DNA from: JBDZVM01 sp040255675 | Lineage (GTDB): Bacteria; Actinomycetota; Actinomycetes; Acidothermales; Acidothermaceae | Assembly (NCBI GenBank): GCA_040255675.1 | Contig: JBDZVM010000007.1 | Span: 54,032-118,031 of the forward strand | Direction of reading: 5' to 3' | Length of the DNA: 64,000 nt | Shown: positions 15,762 through 23,647 of the stretch, piece after piece | How the letters are laid out: each line of letters begins with the position of its first letter | Position numbering within the stretch: position 1 is the first letter of the stretch | Position numbers and translations under genes: made by a program | The notes under the pieces: model-generated | Databases searched by the model: none | What the model saw: only the letters and a program-made list of their open reading frames with translations | What the model was told of the DNA's origin: nothing

Positions 15762-16855
15762 TGCGCAGCCACGCCGATGCGGTCACCGACCAACTCATGC
15801 GCGCGCAACTCCTGTTGCAGTTGAATCGGCCGCGCGAGGCTGGTGAAATCGCCGCGCGTGCCGCGGCAAGCGCCCCGCATGAACCGGATGCCTGGGTCAC
15901 GCTCGCACGCTGCTACGCGATGTCTGACCAGCCGCAGCCCGCTCTCCACGCGGCCAACCGGGCGGTGGCGCTGGACCCGGCCGATCCGACGCCGCACGTC
16001 ATCGCCGCCGAGGTTTTGGGCGCGCTCGGCAATCCGACGGAAGCGGAAAGAGCGGCCCGGAGGGCCGTAGAACTCGGGCCATTCGAGGCGTCCGCCCACG
16101 CGCGACTCGCGATCGCGCTCGCGCAGCTGGCTGGCCGGCCTGAGATGTTCAGCTTTTCTCGGCCGCGGTGCCTGCGGACGGCTCAACACCACGCGAAGCG
16201 GGCGATAGAGCTCTGCCCCGCCGGCACGACGGGCCATTTCGCGGCGGGCTTCGTCGCCGCGCGCAGCGACCGATCTCGCCAGGCCAGGGCCCATTATCGG
16301 CGGGTGCTGGCCGTCGACCCGCAACACGCGGCGGCCCTCAACAATCTTGCCGTCCTCGATATGAGGAGCGGCCGGCTTTTGCGCAGCGGCAACGGATTCC
16401 GGCGGGCGTTGGTGGCGGATCCGTCGATGGCGTTGGCTCGGCGGAACATCGTCGTGATGTTGACGACCGTCGCGACGGTATTTCACTTCGCCGGTTGGCT
16501 CATCTACAGCTGCTTCTCGGCCGTCGCCGCGCAGCGAGGCCCGTTCGCCTGGGCATGGACGACGCGCTCCGCGGTCGCGCTTTGGCTCGTTCTCGCTTAC
16601 GTCGCGGTCGCCGGGCTTGTCTGCCTGCGGATGGACCGGCGGGTTCGCGCGTTCGCTCGCAACGTCGTGATCCGAAGCTGGCCGGTGCGGGCGACGCTCG
16701 CGTTCGATCTCGCGACGGCCGGGTGTTTCGCGCTCGCCGTCTTCGGCACCGGCGACGTCGCGTCAGCGGCTTACCAGCTTGGTTTTGCCGGCATGTTGGG
16801 CTCGATCGTGGGACTGGTCGTCGGCAGAAAACTGTTACGCCGATCGTCGGAATGA
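15761..16855 (+). CDS. TPR-repeat membrane protein
   Basis: A 364-residue protein of unknown function. The N-terminal ~230 residues are tetratricopeptide repeats: DAWVTLARCYAMSDQPQPALHAANRAVALDP, in two pieces, shows the helix-turn-helix pattern, repeated as HARLAIALAQL and ALNNLAVLDMRSG. The C-terminal ~130 residues hold four hydrophobic segments (VVMLTTVATVFHFAGWLIY, AVALWLVLAYVAVAGLVCL, ATLAFDLATAGCFALAVF, LGFAGMLGSIVGLVVG). It would place a TPR scaffold in the cytoplasm on a membrane anchor. Start chosen at the ATG overlapping the leader stop; an ATG at 15692 would add 23 residues but lacks a ribosome binding site. Convergent with hflX, six bases apart. Confidence 0.8.
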   Translation: MRSHADAVTDQLMRAQLLLQLNRPREAGEIAARAAASAPHEPDAWVTLARCYAMSDQPQPALHAANRAVALDPADPTPHVIAAEVLGALGNPTEAERAARRAVELGPFEASAHARLAIALAQLAGRPEMFSFSRPRCLRTAQHHAKRAIELCPAGTTGHFAAGFVAARSDRSRQARAHYRRVLAVDPQHAAALNNLAVLDMRSGRLLRSGNGFRRALVADPSMALARRNIVVMLTTVATVFHFAGWLIYSCFSAVAAQRGPFAWAWTTRSAVALWLVLAYVAVAGLVCLRMDRRVRAFARNVVIRSWPVRATLAFDLATAGCFALAVFGTGDVASAAYQLGFAGMLGSIVGLVVGRKLLRRSSE

Positions 16856-16861
16856 GGTCGA

Positions 16862-18301
16862 TCAGGACTTCGCGGTGACGAATTCGGCGAGTTCCGCGGC
16901 CAGCCGATCCGGGACCCTTGCCTTCAACCGAGTGCCTCGCGGCGTGTGCTCTTCGGCCTCGACTTCGCCCTGATCGTGCACCTTCGCGACCAGCCGCCCG
17001 TGCGTGAACGGCACGAGGACGTCGACGGACGCGGCCGGCCGCGGAATGGCGGTGTCGAGCGCGGCCAGCAGTTTGTCGACGCCTTCACCGGTGCGCGCCG
17101 ACACGACCACAACGGTGTTTCCGCGTCGCTCCTCGGCTCGCACGATCGCGTCGACCACCTCAGGCGTGGCGACGTCCGCCTTGTTCACGACGACGAGCTC
17201 GGGAATGTCACTGGCCCCGATCTCGCCGAAAACGGTGCGGACGGCGCCCAGCTGGGCGGCGGGGTCGGCGTCCGAACCGTCGACGACGTGCAGGATGAGA
17301 TCGGCGTCGGTGACTTCTTCGAGGGTTGAACGGAACGCTTCGATGAGCTGGTGCGGAAGGTGGCGGACGAACCCCACGGTGTCGGTGAGCGTGTAGGCAC
17401 GACCGTCGCTGGTTTCGGCACGGCGCACCGTGGGATCGAGAGTGGCGAACAGCGCGTCTTCGACGAGCACTCCGGCGCCGGTGAGCCGGTTCAGCAGCGA
17501 CGACTTGCCCGCGTTGGTATAGCCAGCGATCGCGACGCTCGGCACCTCACGGCGGCGCCGCTCCTGCCGCTTGACATCACGTGCGGTCGACAAACCGGCG
17601 AGTTCGCGGCGCAACTTCGCCATGCGGGTACGGATTCGCCGCCGATCGAGTTCGATCTTCGTTTCACCGGGGCCTCGACCGCCGATGCCGACACCGCCTG
17701 CCGCGGCACGACCGCCCGCCTGGCGAGAAAGCGATTCACCCCAACCGCGAAGGCGCGGGAGCAGGTACGTCATTTGCGCCAGTTCTACCTGCGCCTTGCC
17801 CTCGCGACTTCGCGCGTGCTGAGCGAAGATGTCGAGGATCAACGCGGTGCGGTCGACGACTTTGACCTTGACGACGTCTTCGAGTTGGCGAAGCTGGCCC
17901 GGCGCGAGTTCGCCGTCGCAGATCACCGTATCGGCGCCGGTCGCAAGCACGACGTCACGCAATTCCTTCGCCTTGCCAGACCCGATGTAAGTAGCGGGAT
18001 CGGGCTTGTCGCGGCGCTGGATCAACCCGTCGAGCACCAGCGAACCGGCCGTTTCGGCCAGCAACTTTAACTCGACAAGAGAGTTTTCGGCGTCGCGCAA
18101 CGTGCCGTCGGTCCAGACACCGACGAGCACGACCCGCTCGAGGCGCAGTTGCCGGTACTCGACCTCGGTGACGTCGCGAAGTTCGGTTGAAAGCCCGGCG
18201 ACTCGGCGCAACGCCTGGCGGTCTTCGAGGTCGAACTGTTCGCCGTCGTAGCGGTCTTCGAGATCGTCGAACGCGCTGTCGTGGTGGTCAGAGATTTCCA
18301 T
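16862..18301 (-). CDS. hflX: Ribosome-associated GTPase HflX
   Basis: GTPase that binds the 50S subunit and rescues or splits stalled ribosomes in family members studied. The 479-residue protein has the N-terminal HflX domain (VLVGVWTDG, DPATYIGSGKAKEL), the glycine-rich hinge (GGRGPGETKIELDRRRI), and the G domain: G1 GYTNAGKSSLLN, G3 DTVGFVRHLP, G4 NKAD. A C-terminal extension of about 70 residues follows. Position downstream of dapF and the GntR gene is the usual actinobacterial order. ATG 18301 has a GGAACGAGG-like site. Confidence 0.96.
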   Translation of the reverse strand: MEISDHHDSAFDDLEDRYDGEQFDLEDRQALRRVAGLSTELRDVTEVEYRQLRLERVVLVGVWTDGTLRDAENSLVELKLLAETAGSLVLDGLIQRRDKPDPATYIGSGKAKELRDVVLATGADTVICDGELAPGQLRQLEDVVKVKVVDRTALILDIFAQHARSREGKAQVELAQMTYLLPRLRGWGESLSRQAGGRAAAGGVGIGGRGPGETKIELDRRRIRTRMAKLRRELAGLSTARDVKRQERRRREVPSVAIAGYTNAGKSSLLNRLTGAGVLVEDALFATLDPTVRRAETSDGRAYTLTDTVGFVRHLPHQLIEAFRSTLEEVTDADLILHVVDGSDADPAAQLGAVRTVFGEIGASDIPELVVVNKADVATPEVVDAIVRAEERRGNTVVVVSARTGEGVDKLLAALDTAIPRPAASVDVLVPFTHGRLVAKVHDQGEVEAEEHTPRGTRLKARVPDRLAAELAEFVTAKS

Positions 18302-18410
18302 CGCCTCGTTCCAACGCCGGACGGACGCCGGTTCATCCCGCGCGTCCCCGTCGATGGTGGCATGCCCGGCCGGCGGCGTCCTAGTGCATTTCGGCGATCT
18401 CGAAAAGGAA

Positions 18411-19136
18411 CTAGCGGCGTCGCCGCGACGGCGTCGCCGGTATCGGAGCGGCGATCAATTCTTCGTCGTACAAGGCAAGCCGGATGTCGCGGGCTTCGGT
18501 GAAATGCTTGAGCGTAACGTCGTGGCTCGCCACACCGTCACGTCGCTCGATCGCGTCGACGATTTCGCGGTGCTGGCGCATCGAGACTTTCCAACGGTCG
18601 CCATGCGCGAGCGTCGTCGCGGGGTAACGAACCAGATGAAGGCTGAGCCGCTCAAGGAGATCGATCAGCGACTCATTATGACTTGCCCGCCAGACGGCGC
18701 GGTGAAAAACGCGGTTCGACTCAGCCATGGCTGTCGGATCACCGGCAGGAACGGTCTTTTCTTGATCGAGCAGCCGGCGAAGCAAATGCACTTCATGTTC
18801 GGTGCGGCGCTCAGCGGCAACGCGCGCCGCGGTGGCCTCAAGCACAAGGCGCACCTCGTAGACGTCAAGAATCTCTTCAGGGCTGCGCTGGCGCACGATC
18901 ATGCCGCGGTCGCCGCGGTAGACAAGCCCGTCTTGCTCAAGCCTGCTCAACGCCTCGCGGATTGGCGTGCGGCTGACGTTGCACCATGAGGCCAACGTCG
19001 TCTCGACGAGTTGCTGCCCCGGCTGCAATTCTCCGTGCAGGATCGCCTGCTTTAAAATGTCGTACGGCGCCGCCTGCGGCTGCGGCGCGGCAAGCCGTGG
19101 GCCGCGAGCCCTACCGGTGTTGCGCTGAGCTGCCAT
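18411..19136 (-). CDS. GntR-family transcriptional regulator (FadR/FCD type)
   Basis: Transcriptional regulator of 241 residues. The winged helix at about residues 25-90 shows ILHGELQPGQQLVETTLASW and the recognition helix SRTPIREALSRLEQDGLV. The C-terminal all-helical FCD effector domain carries metal-binding-type histidines (NRVFHRAVWRAS, MRQHREIVDAI). FCD regulators usually sense small carboxylic acids. The ATG at 19136 is used because AGGAAGG precedes it; an upstream GTG-type start has no such site. It is not adjacent to an obvious catabolic operon, so the target is unknown. Confidence 0.9.
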   Translation of the reverse strand: MAAQRNTGRARGPRLAAPQPQAAPYDILKQAILHGELQPGQQLVETTLASWCNVSRTPIREALSRLEQDGLVYRGDRGMIVRQRSPEEILDVYEVRLVLEATAARVAAERRTEHEVHLLRRLLDQEKTVPAGDPTAMAESNRVFHRAVWRASHNESLIDLLERLSLHLVRYPATTLAHGDRWKVSMRQHREIVDAIERRDGVASHDVTLKHFTEARDIRLALYDEELIAAPIPATPSRRRR

Positions 19137-19281
19137 CACTGCCTTCCTGCCCCAAGACACGATGCAGCCACGACGTTAGCGCCTCGCGATGCATCACCGA
19201 CGGGTATCGGTGGATTTTCACAGCCGCGGGCATTTTACGGCCACACCCGATCATCGATGGCACGCAACATTACCGGCACCG

Positions 19282-20136
19282 TCAATCGAGGAGCCAATAC
19301 CCCTCGGCAACGAGTACGGCGGGCCCGGTCAAGAACACATGGCCGGTCGTGCCGTCGAGGCGAAGCCGCAAGGTGCCGCCGGGTACGTCGAGGCGCCACT
19401 CCCCCGAATTCACCGATTGCCGGACGGCGAGCGCCACCGCGACCGCGCACGCGCCGCTGCCGCACGACTCGGTCTCGCCCACACCGCGTTCATGCACGCG
19501 CATCACGGCGCGGTCGGCGTTGACGAGATTGACGAACTCGACGTTGACGCCGTCGGGGAAGAGGCCGGGGTCGACGTCCGGCATCGTGGTGAGGTCGAGC
19601 GAGCCGACCGGAGCGTCGGTGACGCACACGAGATGGGGATTGCCCATCGACACGCGCAAACCCTCGTATTTCACGCCGGCGACGGTCGCGACTGAGGTGT
19701 CGAACACCTCAGGCAAACCCATATCGACGGTCACCGGCCCGTCTGCCCCGACGTCGACCCGCATGACGCCCGCGCGGGTCGCGATTGGTAACGAACCCGG
19801 CGATGCCAAACCCGCCCGAACCAGATAACGCGCGAAGACCCGAAGGCCGTTGCCGCACGTTTCGGCGATAGTGCCGTCGGCGTTGCGATAGTCCATGAAC
19901 CATTCGGCTTCAGCAGCCGCCGCGGCCGTATCGGGGTGACGCGCGGACCGCACGACCCGCAGCACCCCGTCGGCCCCGATGCCGCTGCGGCGATCGCACA
20001 GCGCGGCGACGAAACGAGGACTCAACTCGAGTTCGCCGTCTAAATCAGGCAGGACGACGAAATCGTTGCGCGTGCCATGACCTTTCGCGAACGCGATTCG
20101 TTCACCTGAGGCGGCGCTGACGGGCGGCTCGATCAC
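19282..20136 (-). CDS. dapF: Diaminopimelate epimerase
   Basis: Converts LL- to meso-diaminopimelate in lysine and peptidoglycan synthesis. The 284-residue protein has both catalytic cysteines in their motifs, ETCGNGLRVFARY and ESCGSGACAVAVA, and the substrate-binding segments FVVLPDLDGEL, DYRNADG and MGNPHLV. The start overlaps the end of miaA by 35 bases, so the two genes are tightly linked. With dapA at 58.5-59.4 kb this is the second diaminopimelate-pathway gene in the window. Confidence 0.97.
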   Translation of the reverse strand: MIEPPVSAASGERIAFAKGHGTRNDFVVLPDLDGELELSPRFVAALCDRRSGIGADGVLRVVRSARHPDTAAAAAEAEWFMDYRNADGTIAETCGNGLRVFARYLVRAGLASPGSLPIATRAGVMRVDVGADGPVTVDMGLPEVFDTSVATVAGVKYEGLRVSMGNPHLVCVTDAPVGSLDLTTMPDVDPGLFPDGVNVEFVNLVNADRAVMRVHERGVGETESCGSGACAVAVALAVRQSVNSGEWRLDVPGGTLRLRLDGTTGHVFLTGPAVLVAEGYWLLD

Positions 20137-21058
20137 TCATCGATCGTACGGTGTCGGCGCGCAGTAAGGCGGCGGCGGAGTCGACGAGATCGACAGAACC
20201 GGCGTCGAGCCAGCGCACCCGCGGATCGGCCCGAAACCACGATCGCTGCCGTCGCACGAACCGTTTTGTGGCGCGCTTGGTGCGCTCGCGGGCTTCGGCA
20301 TCGGTCAGTTCGCCGTCGAGCATCGACAGCACTTGTTTGTAACCGAGCGCGCGCGACGCGGTGAGCCCTTCTCGAAGGCCGCACTCGTCGGCGAGGTGCC
20401 GCGCCTCGTCGACCAAACCCCGCTGCCACATGACGTCGACGCGGGCGTCAACCCGTTCGTCGAGGTGCGCCGCGACACGGTCGAGCCCGATCATCGCGAC
20501 GTCGTAGATCGACTCGTAGGGCGGCATGACGCCGGTGAACCCGCCGCCGCCAATCTCGGCTACTTCGAGCGCGCGCACGATGCGACGCGCGTTCGTCGGA
20601 AGGATCGCGGCGGCCGCCGACGGGTCGGTCGCCGCCAGGCGGGCGTGCAAGTTTTCCGGGCCAACCTCGGCAAGCTCCGCTTCGAGGCGCGCCCGAACAT
20701 CGGCATCGGTACCGGGAAAAACCAGGTCGTCGAGGACGGCGCGCACGTACAGCCCCGAGCCGCCGACCAAAATCGGCACCGCGTCTCGCGACAGCAGCGA
20801 AGCAATCGCGTCGCGTGCGGCCTTTTGATACTCGGCGACACTCGCGGTCTGGGTCACCGGCCAGATATCGAGGACGTGGTGCGCGATGCCGCGCCGCTCG
20901 TCGCCGACGAGCTTCGCGGTGCCGACGTCCATGCCTTGATAGAGCTGCATCGAGTCGGCGTTGACGATTTCGCCGCCAAGACGCCGCGCGAGTTCGAGAC
21001 CCAGGTCGGATTTTCCGGTCGCGGTCGGCCCGACGACCGCGACGACGCGGGGTTTCAC
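20102..21058 (-). CDS. miaA: tRNA dimethylallyltransferase
   Basis: Transfers a dimethylallyl group to A37 of tRNAs reading UNN codons; MiaB, encoded 3 kb upstream, then methylthiolates the product. The 318-residue protein starts VKPRVVAVVGPTATGKSDLG with the P-loop, followed by DSMQLYQGMDVGTAK and VGGSGLYVRAVLDDL. The start is GTG at 21058. This GTG overlaps a TGA (GTGA) belonging to the last visible unit of a tandem repeat array that separates miaA from the LigB-like gene. Longer frames through the assembly gap are artefacts of the repeat. Confidence 0.95.
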   Translation of the reverse strand: MKPRVVAVVGPTATGKSDLGLELARRLGGEIVNADSMQLYQGMDVGTAKLVGDERRGIAHHVLDIWPVTQTASVAEYQKAARDAIASLLSRDAVPILVGGSGLYVRAVLDDLVFPGTDADVRARLEAELAEVGPENLHARLAATDPSAAAAILPTNARRIVRALEVAEIGGGGFTGVMPPYESIYDVAMIGLDRVAAHLDERVDARVDVMWQRGLVDEARHLADECGLREGLTASRALGYKQVLSMLDGELTDAEARERTKRATKRFVRRQRSWFRADPRVRWLDAGSVDLVDSAAALLRADTVRSMSDRAARQRRLR

Positions 21059-21102
21059 GGCGTCGTCCGCGACGCGAATTTCACGGCGTCGTCCGCGACG
21101 CG

Positions 21103-21202
21103 NNNNNNNNNNNNNNNNNNNNNNNNNNNNNNNNNNNNNNNNNNNNNNNNNNNNNNNNNNNNNNNNNNNNNNNNNNNNNNNNNNNNNNNNNNNNNNNNNN
21201 NN
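21103..21202. other. Assembly gap (100 N)
   Basis: Exactly 100 undetermined bases, the conventional placeholder for a gap of unknown length. Both flanks are the same tandem repeat, so the gap is probably a collapsed or unresolved extension of that array. Confidence 0.97.
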
Positions 21203-21204
21203 TT

Positions 21205-21261
21205 TCACGGCGTCGTCCGCGACGCGAATTTCACGGCGTCGTCCGCGACGCGGGGTTTCAC
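21205..21261 (-). CDS. Candidate minicistron 2 of the junction array
   Basis: GTG at 21261 reads VKPRVADDAVKFASRTTP and stops at TGA 21207-21205. Its start overlaps the stop of the preceding minicistron and its stop overlaps a further GTG at 21208 that runs into the assembly gap. No own ribosome binding site; expression would rely on re-initiation. Confidence 0.35.
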   Translation of the reverse strand: MKPRVADDAVKFASRTTP

Positions 21262-21314
21262 GGCGTCGTCCGCGACGCGAATTTCACGGCGTCGTCCGCG
21301 ACGCGGGGTTTCAC
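21258..21314 (-). CDS. Candidate minicistron 1 of the junction array
   Basis: GTG at 21314 overlaps the stop of the LigB-like gene (GTGA). The frame codes the same 18 residues as its neighbour, VKPRVADDAVKFASRTTP, and ends at TGA 21260-21258, again overlapping the next GTG. Its first five residues equal the N-terminus of MiaA, showing that the units derive from the miaA start. Confidence 0.35.
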   Translation of the reverse strand: MKPRVADDAVKFASRTTP

Positions 21315-21964
21315 GGCATCGTCCACGACGCGACGGTGTACTGCACCCCGTACGGTGCGGCGTCGTAAAGCACTTCGGCGCTCCAGCGTTGATCGCCTGC
21401 CAGTGTTGCGACCGCCCTCCAAGGCCCCACACCGGCAACCAACAATTCGGCGCAGAGTGTCGCGTCGAGGTTCGCGAGCGCCTCGACGTCCGCTTCGGCG
21501 AACGCCTTCACGACGCTCGCGTCGAACGGCCGCGCCCGCTCGTCGAGATATCCCGGACCTTTCACGCTTCGCCGGGCGCTGCCGTCGCCCATCACCAGCA
21601 ACCCGGTCGGAGCTGACAGGTCGGGCCAAGGCTTCGTCGGCGTGCCATCGGGCCGGACGACGACGTGCTGGCGTGTCGGCACCTCGCGCGCCCGGTCGAG
21701 CAACCAGCGTCCGACGGCGAGCGACAACGGCAGGTCGTCGTCCGGCAAGGTCGTGACATTCGGCGCGAACCCGCGCAACCCGGCATGGCGGTCGGAGCGG
21801 TCTCGCGCGCCGGTGATTAGCACCTGCGCCGGACGGCTCGCGAGCATCCGCTCGATCGCGGTATCGCACGCCGCGCGCAGATCGGCGGTCTCGGCAGCGG
21901 CGCCTGCCGCGATCTCGGGCAGGAGCAGCGGAGGGTGCGGACAAAAGGCGATCCCAGTGATCAT
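21311..21964 (-). CDS. Class III extradiol dioxygenase-like (LigB superfamily) protein
   Basis: A 217-residue protein of the conserved actinobacterial family found just upstream of miaA. The N-terminus MITGIAFCPHPPLLLPEIA is the family signature and resembles the metal-binding loop of LigB-like enzymes; ITGARD and GLLVMGDGSARRS follow the same fold pattern. It lacks some expected metal ligands of true dioxygenases, so an enzymatic role is unproven. Its stop codon lies inside the last degenerate unit of the junction repeat, and the natural arrangement was probably a direct GTGA overlap with miaA. Confidence 0.82.
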   Translation of the reverse strand: MITGIAFCPHPPLLLPEIAAGAAAETADLRAACDTAIERMLASRPAQVLITGARDRSDRHAGLRGFAPNVTTLPDDDLPLSLAVGRWLLDRAREVPTRQHVVVRPDGTPTKPWPDLSAPTGLLVMGDGSARRSVKGPGYLDERARPFDASVVKAFAEADVEALANLDATLCAELLVAGVGPWRAVATLAGDQRWSAEVLYDAAPYGVQYTVASWTMP

Positions 21965-22207
21965 GATGCGCTCACGTCTTGCAGCCTACGAGGAGACCCC
22001 GAGGTGCCGGGCAAGGCTTCGGATCCGCAACAATCTGAGCGCTCACGCCAGCCCGCCGACCTCGGCACGGCAAGATGGGCAAGACTATCGGCGCGAGGCG
22101 CTCGAAAACGCGCGCACCGGCCACGATGCGAACCACAGCCACACCGAACGCGAGAGAGCAAGCGAGCAGTGACCAGCGAGCCGACGAGCTTCAGGGAGCA
22201 GACCACG

Positions 22208-23413
22208 ATGGGCACCGACACCCCATGGGGCCGGGTCGCCGACGACGGCACCGTCTACGTTCGCACCGCCGAGGGCGAACGAGTGGTCGGTTCCTGGCAG
22301 GCAGGTTCGCCCGAGGAAGGTCTCGCCCACTTCGTCAGACGCTACGACGACCTGGCGACCGAAGTCGCCTTGCTCGAGACGCGGCTCGCGTCGGGCGCGG
22401 CGTCCGCCGCGACGACGTCAGTGGCCGCCAACAAGCTGCGCGCCTCGCTGCCCACCGCCAACGTCGTCGGCGACATCGCCTCGCTCGACGCCCGGCTCGC
22501 CGCGTTGATCGAGGCCGCTGAATCGAAGCGGGTAGAAGAGAAGGCCGCCAAGGCCGAGGCCGTCGCGAAGGCTACCGAGGCGAAGCGGGCCCTCGTCGAA
22601 GAAGCCGAAAATCTCGCGGCGAGCACGCAATGGAAAGCGGCCGGCGATCGGTTGCGGGCGATCGTCGACGAATGGCGCGCCATCAAAGGCGTCGACCGCA
22701 AACTCGACTCCGAGCTGTGGAAGCGAGTGTCGGCGGCTCGTTCAGAATTCGGACGCCGCCGCGGCGCGCACTTCGCGGCCCTCGACGAGCAGCGTAAAGA
22801 AGTCGTGGTCCGCAAGGAAAAGCTCGTCGCCGAGGCCGAGTCACTTTCCACGTCCACCGATTGGGCGGCCACCGCTGGCCGTTACAAGTCCCTGATGTCG
22901 CAATGGAAAGCGGCCGGCCGCGCGTCTCGCGAGGCCGACGAAGCGTTGTGGCAGCGGTTCCGAGCCGCCCAAGACGCCTTCTTTTCTCGGCGGTCGGCCA
23001 CCTTCGAGGAGCGCGACGCCGAGCAACGCACCAACCTGGCCGCCAAAGAAGCGCTGGTGGCCGAGGCCGAGGCAATCGACATCACCGATCTCGACGCCGC
23101 TCAGGCAAAGCTTCGCGACGTCCAAAACCGCTATTCGGCGGCGGGCCGCTCGCCACGAGAGGCGACGTCCGACCTCGACAAGCGACTCGACGCGGTCGCG
23201 GCCCGCGTGCGCGGAGTCGCCGACGCCAAATGGCGTGAGTCGACGTTGTCGTCGTCGCCGCTCGTCATCAGACTGCGCGAGTCAGTCGAAAAGCTCGAAC
23301 GCAAGATTGACCGGGCCCGTCAGGAAGGCCGCACGGCCGACGTCGAAGAATTGCAAGCGCAGTTGAGTACACAACGCGAATGGCTAGCGCAAAGTGAACG
23401 CCCGAGCCGTTAG
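22208..23413 (+). CDS. DUF349 coiled-coil protein
   Basis: A 401-residue, charge-rich, largely helical protein of the DUF349 family, function unknown. Three related segments of about 75 residues are visible, each with a Trp-x-Ala pattern: STQWKAAGDRLRAIVDEWRAI, STDWAATAGRYKSLMSQWKAA and a degenerate third (AKLRDVQNRYSAAG). The alanine/glutamate-rich stretch at about 100-140 should form a coiled coil. Start ATG at 22208 has AGGGAG nine bases upstream; GTG at 22169 is an alternative. The gene is usually found between miaB and miaA in actinobacteria, as here, but on the opposite strand. Its stop is three bases from that of the small membrane protein gene. Confidence 0.87.
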   Translation: MGTDTPWGRVADDGTVYVRTAEGERVVGSWQAGSPEEGLAHFVRRYDDLATEVALLETRLASGAASAATTSVAANKLRASLPTANVVGDIASLDARLAALIEAAESKRVEEKAAKAEAVAKATEAKRALVEEAENLAASTQWKAAGDRLRAIVDEWRAIKGVDRKLDSELWKRVSAARSEFGRRRGAHFAALDEQRKEVVVRKEKLVAEAESLSTSTDWAATAGRYKSLMSQWKAAGRASREADEALWQRFRAAQDAFFSRRSATFEERDAEQRTNLAAKEALVAEAEAIDITDLDAAQAKLRDVQNRYSAAGRSPREATSDLDKRLDAVAARVRGVADAKWRESTLSSSPLVIRLRESVEKLERKIDRARQEGRTADVEELQAQLSTQREWLAQSERPSR

Positions 23414-23416
23414 CCG

Positions 23417-23647
23417 TTATGAGCCCTTCGGCTGGTCTCGGTAACTCAGCTTGACGAGCGGCGCCGCCCAAAGACCGACCTTGGCCACGACGAGCAGCGC
23501 CACACCGAGCCAAAACCCGGCCCAGCCGAAAAACACCGTCGCCGTGATCGCAAGTGCCAAAGCCACGCCGTACACGATGAGTCGCGCTCGCGAGACGTTC
23601 ATCGAAGCACGGCGACTCTTCTTCGCGTCGTTCACTGCTTCGGTCAT
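23417..23647 (-). CDS. Small two-helix membrane protein
   Basis: A 76-residue hypothetical protein with a charged N-terminus (MTEAVNDAKKSRRASMN) and two hydrophobic segments (LIVYGVALALAITATVFF and WLGVALLVVAKVGLWAA). Its ATG overlaps the miaB stop (ATGA), so it is translationally coupled to miaB. No function recognised. Confidence 0.72.
   Translation of the reverse strand: MTEAVNDAKKSRRASMNVSRARLIVYGVALALAITATVFFGWAGFWLGVALLVVAKVGLWAAPLVKLSYRDQPKGS

Larger units (their letters stand above)
21053..21332 (-). repeat. Tandem 26/27-bp junction repeat with embedded stop-start overlaps
   Basis: Seven visible copies of a 24-base core (+ strand TTTCACGGCGTCGTCCGCGACGCG in parts) at 21053, 21079, 21203, 21229, 21256, 21282 and a degenerate one at 21309. 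Spacers alternate between AA and GGG, giving a 53-base dimer. Every core contains CCGTGAAA on the minus strand, i.e. a TGA overlapping a GTG, and a CGTCG-TCCG-CGACG hairpin. The last core contains the stop of the LigB-like gene; the first contains the start of miaA. So this is an amplified stop-start junction. The true copy number is hidden by the assembly gap. Confidence 0.92.

Noticed and set aside
20102..21208. MiaA extended through the N-gap to 21208
   Set aside because: The extension consists of repeat sequence and undetermined bases; the P-loop starts just after the GTG at 21058.
21053..21332. CRISPR array around the assembly gap
   Set aside because: Spacers are only two or three bases; the units are a tandem duplication of a gene junction.
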